8,635 bases of DNA from Bacteroidales bacterium. Its GTDB lineage: Bacteria; Bacteroidota; Bacteroidia; Bacteroidales; VadinHA17. Below are positions 1-7,361 of this stretch, piece by piece; position 1 is the first letter of the stretch, and every line of letters starts with the position of its first letter. Below the pieces are notes generated by a model that saw only the letters and a list, made by a program, of their open reading frames with translations, was not told where the DNA came from and did no database searches. The DNA is taken from the NCBI GenBank assembly GCA_003157055.1, contig PMIG01000329.1:1-8635 (forward strand), written 5' to 3'. The position numbers were made by a program, and so were the translations under genes.

Positions 1-891
1 CTCGCGGCTAGTCTCGTATAATCCCATTTCCACACTGCCACCATGACACTGCGTGACATTGTATATTATTCCACCGCGACTCATAAATAGCTTAAGATCA
101 TCGATAAACCATTTATATGTAGGGGCATTGCCCGAACCGAATGTTTCAATAATAAGTCCTTTAAGCCCTTTGGCATTAATAATCGCCTGAACAAGATTCC
201 TGTTAATACCGGGGAACAATTTCAGTATAGCGACATTATTGTCGAACTTACAGTGAACCTTCAACTTGCTCTTCTTTGGAGGGTACAGAATATGGTTGAA
301 ATTGTACTTAATATGAAGACCGACTTCGGCTAGAGGAGGATAATTTGGCGAATTAAACGCATCAAAATGTTCAGCGCTGAATTTCGTAGTGCGGTTCCCC
401 CTTGTCAATTCGCTGTCAAAATATATTGATACTTCAGGAACAATAGCAACCCCGTTTTTTTTTGCTGCAGCAATCTCAATGGCAGTGATAAGGTTTTCGC
501 GACCGTCAGTGCGGAGTAGTCCGATTGGAAGCTGAGAACCCGTGAATACCACCGGTTTGGAAAGATTCTCCAGCATATAGCTTAGAGCCGAAGCTGAATA
601 CGCCATTGTATCAGTACCGTGCAAAACCACAAAACCGTCGAATTTGCTATAATTCTTTTCTATCGTTATAGCCATCTTTACCCATACATCAGGATCAATA
701 TTGGAAGAATCCTGAACTGGATCGAATGTCATTGACTGCAGGATGTATCCTAATTTACTCAGTTCAGGAACATGCTTTGTTATATGTTTAAAGTCGATCG
801 GAACCAGCGCTCCAGTAACCGGGTCATGGATCATACCAATTGTACCCCCGGTATATATTATAAGAATTGAGATATCTTTTTTCCTGCTCAT
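1..891 (-). CDS. ansA: Type I (cytoplasmic) L-asparaginase, C-terminus outside window
   Basis: Hydrolyses L-asparagine to aspartate and ammonia, probably in the cytoplasm, since the N-terminus carries no signal peptide. The frame is open for all 297 codons from the ATG at 891 to base 1, so the gene is cut by the window edge; the family is usually about 340-350 residues. Visible motifs are the nucleophile loop YTGGTIG (Thr14), DSSNID (61-66), the second catalytic motif HGTDTMAYSAS (Thr93 and Asp94), FTGSQLP (116-122) and RGNRTTK, whose Lys170 matches the catalytic lysine of E. coli AnsA. RGNRTTK followed by FDAFNSPNYPPLAE is characteristic of type I rather than periplasmic type II enzymes. The ATG lies 7 bases after the tatD stop with no Shine-Dalgarno sequence, so it is probably the last visible gene of a gdhA-tatD-ansA operon. 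Function is assigned with high confidence. Confidence 0.95.
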   Translation of the reverse strand, partial: MSRKKDISILIIYTGGTIGMIHDPVTGALVPIDFKHITKHVPELSKLGYILQSMTFDPVQDSSNIDPDVWVKMAITIEKNYSKFDGFVVLHGTDTMAYSASALSYMLENLSKPVVFTGSQLPIGLLRTDGRENLITAIEIAAAKKNGVAIVPEVSIYFDSELTRGNRTTKFSAEHFDAFNSPNYPPLAEVGLHIKYNFNHILYPPKKSKLKVHCKFDNNVAILKLFPGINRNLVQAIINAKGLKGLIIETFGSGNAPTYKWFIDDLKLFMSRGGIIYNVTQCHGGSVEMGLYETSRE

Positions 892-898
892 GGTAAAT

Positions 899-1665
899 TC
901 AGATTTTAAAAAGCCTGCATGAATTCTCAAAAGTCAAATTTGCGCTCTCCTCTTCACTAATCCGGAAAATCTCAGCGATCTTTTTATTGATGATGCGAAT
1001 ATAAGAACTCTCATTTCTTTTTCCCCTGAAGGGGACAGGAGCGAGGTAGGGAGAATCTGTCTCCAGGATAATGCTGTTTATTCCTGCCTCTTTGACGATA
1101 TTACCCAGTTTCGAGTTTTTATAAGTTACCGGACCGCCGATGCCCAGCATAAAACCCATATTGGCAGCTTTTTCAGCATCTTGAACGCTTCCCGAGAAAG
1201 CATGCAGGACACCGGAAAGCTTCTCGCCGGTAAATTCATCGAGAACTGAAAATACTTCAGGGAAAGCGTCTCTTGAATGGACTACCACTGGCAGCTCTGC
1301 TTTTATTGCGAATCCAACCTGCTGTCTGAATGCATCCATCTGCTCCTTCAGGAATGTTTTATCCCAATAAAGATCTATACCGATTTCACCTATCGCGATA
1401 AATTTATGTTCAGATGAAATCCTTTCAAGCTCATTAATCTGAGCCTTAAAATCACTCATAACCGAAGTCGGGTGAAGCCCGATCATGGGAAAGCAAATAT
1501 TTTTATATCTGTCAGCAGCAGAGAGCATAGCCCCGACTGATTTCAAGTCGATATTGGGCAAAAGCAGCCTTACTACTCCGCTGCCGACAGCTCTGTTAAC
1601 TATCTCGTCCCTGTCGGAATCAAATTCCGGCAGGTAGAGATGAGTATGTGTGTCGATCAATTGCA

Positions 1666-1666
<1 letters not shown>
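899..1666 (-). CDS. tatD: TatD-family metal-dependent hydrolase (putative DNase)
   Basis: A 255-residue amidohydrolase-superfamily TIM barrel, the normal full length for the family. The metal-binding series is complete: DTHTHL (His7, His9), GEIGID (Glu94), VVHSRDA (His130), LHAFSGS (His155) and ETDSPYLAP (Glu202, Asp204), followed by the typical RGKRNE segment. Characterised family members act as metal-dependent 3'-5' exonucleases or D-aminoacyl-tRNA deacylases, and the physiological substrate cannot be read from sequence. The ATG (1664-1666) shares one base with the gdhA stop (TAATG), which suggests translational coupling. The asparaginase gene follows after 7 bases. From memory, tatD next to a type I asparaginase gene is common in Bacteroidota. 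The family call is secure; the exact reaction is not. Confidence 0.93.
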
Positions 1667-3021
<1,355 letters not shown>

Positions 3022-3026
3022 TTAAA

Positions 3027-3070
3027 GGTTTTCCTGAGGCTAAAATTATTAAAATGATAATAGGAAAACC
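3027..3070 (-). promoter_or_regulatory. 9-bp inverted repeat in the gdhA leader
   Basis: GGTTTTCCT (3027-3035) is perfectly inverted as AGGAAAACC (3062-3070), with a 26-base A/T-rich spacer. The lower arm ends 20 bases upstream of the gdhA ATG. It could be a leader RNA hairpin on the minus strand or two half-sites of an operator. The surrounding 9-mer AAATGATAA also occurs twice as a direct repeat (3052-3060 and 3076-3084). The symmetry is seen directly; a regulatory role is inference. Confidence 0.35.
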
Positions 3071-3121
3071 AAAAGAAATGATAAATATTTCGCTATCATC
3101 ATCAACTTATGCAGATGTTTA

Positions 3122-3163
3122 AATGTCAGATTACCAACTGTTAGCAGTTGAACTAATGACATT
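3122..3163. promoter_or_regulatory. Nested dyad upstream of gdhA, candidate operator
   Basis: Two inverted repeats share one centre at 3142.5. The inner arms are CAACTG (3135-3140) and CAGTTG (3145-3150) around TTAG. The outer arms are AATGTCA (3122-3128) and TGACATT (3157-3163). The six bases between inner and outer arms on each side do not pair. The dyad lies in the 219-base region between the dprA stop and the gdhA start, about 116-157 bases before the ATG. No run of T follows the inner stem in either direction, so it is not a clear terminator for dprA. I could not place a convincing Bacteroidota promoter (TTTG and TAnnTTTG boxes) nearby. Operator function is inference. Confidence 0.4.
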
Positions 3164-3225
3164 GGAATTAAATACCCTTATGGACAAAATATTTGAAAGG
3201 AACAGTTGTATTATGGTTGATAATA

Positions 3226-4335
3226 TTAAGTTGTCCTGTAAAGGTTTCCGGGGTAACATTTTAGAAGTCCTTTAAACTCCATTTGAAGCAAAAGAGATGA
3301 GAGTTTATACACTGGGAGTCCCAGTGTTCTGCATATTGTATCAATATTCAGCTCGTTTTCCTTCGAAAGGAGATCAAAAATTGTTTTTTCAGTCTCATCC
3401 ATCTCAGAGAAAAGAGTTTTCTGAACAGGAGGCTTTGTTTTCTCTGATCTCCAGTCAAGAAAATACTCAATGTCTTCAGAAGATCCTGCCAGGGCCGCTT
3501 TATTGCTTTTGATAAGAGCGTTACAGCCGGCCGACCACTGGTCATCAGGTCTGCCTGGTACTGCAAACACATCGCGGTTGTAGGAATTTGCAATGTCGGC
3601 TGTTATCAATGCGCCACCCTTGATCCCTGATTCCACCACCAACACTGCATCGGAGAGACCTGCAATAATCCTGTTCCTCTTCAAAAAATTGTTCCTTTCT
3701 GGGAGAGCATCTGAAAGAAAATCAGAAAGCAGTCCTCCGTTCTTAAGCATAGCTTCAGCAGTCGATTTATGCATTGAAGGATACATTGTCTTTAATCCAT
3801 GAGCCAGAACTCCTATTGTTGGAAGATTGAATGCCAGCGCTGCCTTATGGGCCGCCACGTCAATTCCGTATGCAAGTCCGCTTACAATTACAAGGTCCGG
3901 ATGTCCTGCCGCCAACCCCCCGATTATTTTATCGCACATCTCTTTTCCATGAGGGGTTGAGCTTCTTGTACCAACCACACCCAGCATTTTGGTAGCATCG
4001 AGGCTGCATATTCCTTTATAAAAGAAAACCACGGGTGAATCATCACATTGCCTTAGCCTGAAAGGATAATCGTTATCGAGATAGAAATATGTCCTGATAT
4101 TCTTTTTTGTGACATATTCTGCCTCCCTTTCGGCAGCTTCAAGATATGACCTGTCGGTTATATATTTTGCAAGGCCCGACCCGATACCGGGGATCTTCAC
4201 AAGGTTTCTGTAAGGCTCATGGAATAGAGCCTCCACGCTTCCGAAATGAGCCACCAGCTTGCGGGCATTAATATCTCCTATATGAGGGATAAGTCCTAAA
4301 GCAATTTTATGCTTCAGCGAAACAGTATCTGGCAT
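3226..4335 (-). CDS. dprA: DNA-processing protein DprA/Smf
   Basis: Cytoplasmic protein that binds single-stranded DNA and loads RecA during natural transformation and related recombination. At 369 residues it has the common three-part layout. The N-terminal helix-hairpin-helix/SAM-like region covers roughly 1-65, with IPHIG (16-20) and IPGIGSGLA (48-56). The Rossmann-like core (~80-285) holds VVGTRSS (120-126), SGLAYGID (152-159), FLKRNRIIAGLS (217-228), GGALITA (240-246) and PGRPDDQWSAGCNALI (260-275). A C-terminal winged-helix (DML1-like) domain spans about 312-369. The ATG lies 27 bases beyond the T-tract of the gdhB terminator, so dprA needs either readthrough or a promoter in that short space. 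A weak TATATTTA on the minus strand (4364-4357) is the only candidate I see. The gene sits between two gdh paralogues with no obvious functional link. dprA is widespread in bacteria, so its presence does not prove competence. Confidence 0.96.
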   Translation of the reverse strand: MPDTVSLKHKIALGLIPHIGDINARKLVAHFGSVEALFHEPYRNLVKIPGIGSGLAKYITDRSYLEAAEREAEYVTKKNIRTYFYLDNDYPFRLRQCDDSPVVFFYKGICSLDATKMLGVVGTRSSTPHGKEMCDKIIGGLAAGHPDLVIVSGLAYGIDVAAHKAALAFNLPTIGVLAHGLKTMYPSMHKSTAEAMLKNGGLLSDFLSDALPERNNFLKRNRIIAGLSDAVLVVESGIKGGALITADIANSYNRDVFAVPGRPDDQWSAGCNALIKSNKAALAGSSEDIEYFLDWRSEKTKPPVQKTLFSEMDETEKTIFDLLSKENELNIDTICRTLGLPVYKLSSLLLQMEFKGLLKCYPGNLYRTT

Positions 4336-4362
4336 AGCACGAAGAATTGAGACATGTAAATA

Positions 4363-4406
4363 TAAAAAAATATAGGGACGCTATGCATAGCATCCCTACA
4401 TTTTTT
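4363..4406. terminator. Bidirectional intrinsic terminator after gdhB
   Basis: A 26-base palindrome has arms 4373-4385 and 4386-4398 with a single imperfect position (4379/4392), which is a G-U wobble in minus-strand RNA and a C-A mismatch in plus-strand RNA. It starts 22 bases past the gdhB stop. On the minus strand it is followed after ATA by seven T (complement of 4364-4370), and on the plus strand after CA by six T (4401-4406). The strand-specific wobble and longer T-tract favour termination of gdhB. Confidence 0.85.
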
Positions 4407-4420
4407 ATCCCCGGTGTTTA

Positions 4421-5758
4421 TTAAATTACACCCATATCGATCATTGAATTTGCGACTTTGAGGAATCCAGCAATGTTTGCGCCCTTGACATAATCAACAT
4501 ACCCATCTTCAAGCTTACCGTACTTCACACATTGGCCATGTATATTGCACATAATCTCGTGCAGGCGGTCATCAACTTCCTGGCGGCTCCAGTGGAGTTT
4601 CATTGAGTTTTGGGTCATTTCAAGACCTGATGTGGCAACACCTCCAGCATTGACAGCTTTCCCTGGTGCGAATAGCACTTTATTTTTATGAAATTCAACC
4701 ACTGCTTCAGGTGTGCAACCCATATTTGATATTTCAGCTACCATGATAACGCCGTTTTTAATAAGCGTTTTGGCATCTTCTCCGGTAAGCTCGTTTTGTG
4801 TTGCACATGGTAATGCTATATCGACTTTAACTTCCCATGGACTTTTTCCTTCATGGAATTCAACACCTTCAAAAGCATAAGAATATGGTTTAACAATATC
4901 TTCGTTTGTAGCTCTTAGATCAAGCATATAATCGATCTTTTTACCGGAGATACCATCTTTATCATATACATAACCATCGGGACCGGAAATAGTAACAACT
5001 TTTGCGCCAAGCTCGGTTGCCTTCAGTGCAGCGCCCCAGGCCACATTGCCAAATCCTGATATTGAAATAGTTTTGCCTTTCAATGTCTCATTCCTGGTTG
5101 CGAGCATTTCCTTGGCAAAGTAAATTCCACCGAATCCAGTTGCTTCTGGCCTGACCAGAGAGCCTCCCCAATTGCTTCCTTTGCCCGTAATAACACCTGT
5201 ATGATCACCTTTCAGTTTTTTATACATTCCATAAAGGAATCCTATTTCACGGCCACCAACACCAATATCACCTGCAGGGACATCAGTTTCAGGACCAATA
5301 TATTTCCACAGCTGCAACATGAAAGACTGGCAAAATCTCATTACCTCGGCGTTTGATTTTCCTTTAGGGTCGAAATCAGATCCTCCTTTTCCTCCGCCCA
5401 TAGGCAGGGTTGTAAGTGAATTTTTAAAGATCTGCTCAAAACCAAGGAACTTCAATATCGATAGGTTTACAATCGGGTGGAAGCGAAGTCCTCCCTTGTA
5501 AGGACCGATAGCATTATTAAACTGAATGCGATAACCGAGATTCACTTTAACGTTGTCTTCATCATCGACCCATGGCACTTTAAACATTATTACGCGGTCC
5601 GGTTCAATAAGCCGTTCAATTATATTTGCCGATTCAAACTGAGGATTTTCATTATAGACTTCCTCTATAGATTCAAGCACTTCCCTTACTGCCTGTAAAT
5701 ACTCAACCTCTCCGGGATGCTTCTTTTCGAGGTTTTTCATTGTTTTATCTACGTTCAT
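4421..5758 (-). CDS. gdhB: Glutamate dehydrogenase, predicted NAD(H)-preferring paralogue
   Basis: Second full-length (445-residue) hexameric-type glutamate dehydrogenase. Catalytic features match the first copy: [11 protein letters not shown] (Lys88), Lys112, MGGGKGG (Lys124), PAGDIGVGG (Asp164) and NAGGVATSG (Ser377). The coenzyme domain differs. It reads SGFGNVAWG (234-242) and ISGPDGYVYD (257-266), with Phe236 and Pro260 where the NAD-specific Clostridium symbiosum enzyme has Phe238 and Pro262. The N-terminus (KKHPGEVEYLQAV) and coenzyme loop also resemble, from memory, Bacteroides fragilis NADH-dependent GdhB. I infer NAD use and a mainly catabolic, glutamate-oxidising or redox-balancing role. 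The gene has its own 90-base upstream region with a perfect palindrome and its own terminator, so it is probably a single-gene transcript. GDH identity is certain; coenzyme preference is inferred from a few residues. Confidence 0.94.
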   Translation of the reverse strand: MNVDKTMKNLEKKHPGEVEYLQAVREVLESIEEVYNENPQFESANIIERLIEPDRVIMFKVPWVDDEDNVKVNLGYRIQFNNAIGPYKGGLRFHPIVNLSILKFLGFEQIFKNSLTTLPMGGGKGGSDFDPKGKSNAEVMRFCQSFMLQLWKYIGPETDVPAGDIGVGGREIGFLYGMYKKLKGDHTGVITGKGSNWGGSLVRPEATGFGGIYFAKEMLATRNETLKGKTISISGFGNVAWGAALKATELGAKVVTISGPDGYVYDKDGISGKKIDYMLDLRATNEDIVKPYSYAFEGVEFHEGKSPWEVKVDIALPCATQNELTGEDAKTLIKNGVIMVAEISNMGCTPEAVVEFHKNKVLFAPGKAVNAGGVATSGLEMTQNSMKLHWSRQEVDDRLHEIMCNIHGQCVKYGKLEDGYVDYVKGANIAGFLKVANSMIDMGVI

Positions 5759-5794
5759 ATAATTGGTTTTTGAAATTAGTTTTTTCTGTTAGAA

Positions 5795-5806
5795 TTGTGA
5801 TCACAA
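5795..5806. promoter_or_regulatory. Perfect palindrome TTGTGATCACAA upstream of gdhB
   Basis: A 12-base perfect palindrome lies 36 bases before the gdhB ATG, in the 90-base gap after the membrane-protein gene. The half-site TTGTGA resembles those recognised by CRP/FNR-superfamily regulators, but here the halves abut, whereas CRP sites have a six-base spacer. On the minus strand its first bases overlap CAACTTTG (5811-5804), a 5-of-6 match to the Bacteroidota -7 box TAnnTTTG. That overlap would suit a repressor. The upstream TTTG box is not evident, so the promoter call is weak. Confidence 0.45.
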
Positions 5807-5848
5807 AGTTGTATTGACTCATAGATATTTTATATGATTTTGCTCATG

Positions 5849-6349
5849 TTATTTTGTGACATCCTTCACATCCTTAGGAGTATATAAATACAATGAATTA
5901 AGAACTCTGGACTTTTCTTTGCCGGTGAGGTTACTAATATAAATCGGAGGATACCTGGCGACACCCTCTCTCAATTGCTGGAACAATGTAAGGCTATGCA
6001 TCAATCCGAAATATCTGGTTTCAGTTTTATAACCGGCAAAATTGACCTTATTTATCTCAATTGAGTTTTTCTTTCCTCCAAATATACTCGCCATGAAATA
6101 CCTCAAAACAATTGTTTCACCCTCATCGGAATAATATACATATTGATAATTGAGTACCATAGGATAAATTGCCATGACAAACCAAATGAAGATCAGCGCA
6201 ATGGTCCACACTGTTTCACTCATACCAAGAAATGGATCAGTAATAACTTCAGCTATGTAAGCCAGAACAACATAGGTCAGTAATATTACAGTCGCAATGA
6301 AAATTCTAATTCTGAGGCCGATGATTGTTTTGCTGTTATCAAATGTCAT
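5849..6349 (-). CDS. Hypothetical protein with two membrane helices
   Basis: I do not recognise this 166-residue protein. Two hydrophobic segments (about 16-36 and 48-66) are separated by a short acidic loop (EVITDPFLGMSET) and followed by a soluble C-terminal region of about 100 residues. The basic N-terminus (RIRI at 13-16) suggests the N-terminus and the C-terminal region are both cytoplasmic. Two helices followed by a strand-rich segment (YQYVYYSDEGETIVLRYF, then IEINKVNFAGY) recall PH-like membrane proteins of the DUF304/YdbT type, but this is only a resemblance in layout. The gene starts 36 bases after the tadA stop, so it may be cotranscribed with tadA. No frameshift or unusual composition is apparent. 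The ORF looks genuine; its function is unknown. Confidence 0.75.
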   Translation of the reverse strand: MTFDNSKTIIGLRIRIFIATVILLTYVVLAYIAEVITDPFLGMSETVWTIALIFIWFVMAIYPMVLNYQYVYYSDEGETIVLRYFMASIFGGKKNSIEINKVNFAGYKTETRYFGLMHSLTLFQQLREGVARYPPIYISNLTGKEKSRVLNSLYLYTPKDVKDVTK

Positions 6350-6385
6350 TTACAGATTAAGTTAAGTTGTTTTGTATGAGAATCA

Positions 6386-6829
6386 TTAACGTCTTGCTTT
6401 GAAAAATCTGACCATTAGTTCGCTGCATTCATTTTCAAGAATACCTTTTTTAATTTTTGTTTTAGGATGCAGCAATGGAGATTTAATTATGGAATAACCT
6501 CTTTTCTCATCTTTGGTGCCAAAGATCAGTTCAGAAATCTGGCTCCAGTTAAGTGCACCTGCGCACATCGGACAAGGTTCAACAGTAACATATATTTTAC
6601 AATCAGTAAGATATTTGGCTCCAAGATAATTTGAAGCGGCAGTTATTGCCTGCATCTCTGCATGGGCAGTCGGATCCCGTAAAGTCTCAGTAAGATTATG
6701 TGCTCGGGCAATAATAATATCATTGCAGACAATAACTGCTCCGACAGGAACTTCCTGCTTCTCATAAGCTTTCTTTGCCTCTTCCAGAGCCGCTTTCATA
6801 AATTGCATGTCTTTTGCCTGCTTAGCCAT
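6386..6829 (-). CDS. tadA: tRNA-specific adenosine deaminase (A34 to inosine)
   Basis: Deaminates adenosine 34 of tRNA-Arg(ACG) to inosine so that one tRNA reads several arginine codons; usually essential. The 147-residue protein has the full zinc-dependent cytidine-deaminase fold signatures: EVPVGAVIV (26-34), a conserved Asn in AHN (Asn45), HAEMQAI with zinc ligand His56 and proton-shuttle Glu58, and EPCPMCAGAL with zinc ligands Cys86 and Cys89. These are within a residue or two of E. coli TadA numbering. The ATG at 6829 was chosen because it gives the usual length; Met8 and Met11 are possible alternatives. The start lies 5 bases after the stop of the truncated aspA and 7 bases after a perfect hairpin, so ribosome access may be affected by that structure. 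A guanine deaminase or other CDA-fold enzyme is less likely given the length and motif spacing. Confidence 0.93.
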   Translation of the reverse strand: MAKQAKDMQFMKAALEEAKKAYEKQEVPVGAVIVCNDIIIARAHNLTETLRDPTAHAEMQAITAASNYLGAKYLTDCKIYVTVEPCPMCAGALNWSQISELIFGTKDEKRGYSIIKSPLLHPKTKIKKGILENECSELMVRFFKARR

Positions 6830-6834
6830 TTTAT

Positions 6835-7251
6835 TTAATAAGTGTATTTTTTACACTTATTCTCCAACTCATGCATAGCAACGTTCCCAATTATTTCATT
6901 GACGTTCATGTTTATGCTTGTTCCGGCTCCTCCCTGAACGGCCGGTACAATGAAATGTTCAAAATATTTTCCTTCTGCAACTTCAACAGCAGCATCAATC
7001 AGTGCATCAATAATTTTATTATCAATAATTTTTACGGGAATATTTTCACCAAACTTTTCAGAAGCTGCTTCTCGGAATTTCTTATAAGTTTTATAACATG
7101 CTAATTTTGTGACGCCAACTGTTTTGTACCATTCTACAGGGAATAAAATATCCACCGGGAAGTTTTCTTTTGCCCTCAGGGAATGAATTCCATATAATGC
7201 CTCCGCCGGTATCTGTTTTTCACCAAGGCTGTCTTTTTCTATCCTGTACAT
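6835..7251 (-). pseudogene. aspA: Aspartate ammonia-lyase, N-terminal remnant
   Basis: Intact aspartase converts aspartate to fumarate plus ammonia and is about 450-480 residues. This frame encodes only 138. The visible part matches domain 1 of the aspartase/fumarase family in order: RIEKDSLGEKQIPAEALYGIHSLRAKENF (3-31), then VQGGAGTSINMNVNEI (~105-120) and a helix ending in NKCKKYTY. The last residues still align with the GEYQY segment of E. coli aspartase, after which TAA occurs. Everything beyond is absent: the STND substrate loop, the helical-bundle core and the GSSxMPxKxNP catalytic loop. No remaining piece lies downstream, because intact tadA starts 5 bases later, so a deletion fits better than a point nonsense mutation. 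The reading frame is otherwise clean, which suggests recent loss or an assembly join. A functional short protein is unlikely, since active sites of this superfamily need three subunits with complete cores. Confidence 0.78.
6837..6861. repeat. Perfect 10-bp hairpin at the aspA breakpoint
   Basis: AATAAGTGTA (6837-6846) and TACACTTATT (6852-6861) are exact inverted copies around five T (five A on the minus strand). In minus-strand RNA the stem covers the last codons and first stop base of truncated aspA and ends 7 bases before the tadA ATG. It is A/T-rich and lacks a following T-tract, so it is not a standard terminator. It may be a translational control hairpin, a deletion scar or an assembly join. 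Confidence 0.6.
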
Positions 7252-7263
7252 AAATAATTAGTT

Positions 7264-7361
7264 TTCTCTGTGGGTCTCTGTGAACTTCTTTGTGGTACTC
7301 TGTGTAAGTTCTTATTAGTTGCACAGAGTGGCGCAGAATACACACAGATAGCCACAGAGAA
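7264..7361. repeat. Inverted repeat of phased CTCTGTG/CACAGAG heptamers
   Basis: This fills almost the whole gap between the regulator stop and the aspA remnant start. The left arm (7264-7304) has four CTCTGTG-like heptamers starting at 7266, 7276, 7288 (CTTTGTG) and 7298. The right arm (7322-7361) has four inverted copies starting at 7322, 7332 (CGCAGAA), 7343 (CACAGAT) and 7353. The arms are imperfect inverted copies with one indel and a 17-base loop (7305-7321). Spacing is 10-12 bases, about one helical turn. From memory, similar CACAGAG-rich intergenic sequences are scattered through many Bacteroidota genomes. Possible roles are a nonautonomous repeat element, a transcript-end hairpin or a protein-binding array. 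It begins immediately next to the regulator's stop codon. Confidence 0.75.

Noticed and set aside
3297..3802. ORFs at 3297-3512, 3348-3593 and 3593-3802
   Set aside because: They fall inside the dprA coding region, whose own frame has complete family motifs.
6837..6861. Intrinsic terminator after the aspA remnant
   Set aside because: The stem is almost all A/T and is followed on the minus strand by AAATAAAATG rather than a run of T.
7264..7361. CRISPR-like array
   Set aside because: The units are only 7 bases, imperfect, and in inverted halves without unique spacers of 30 or more bases; no cas genes are present.
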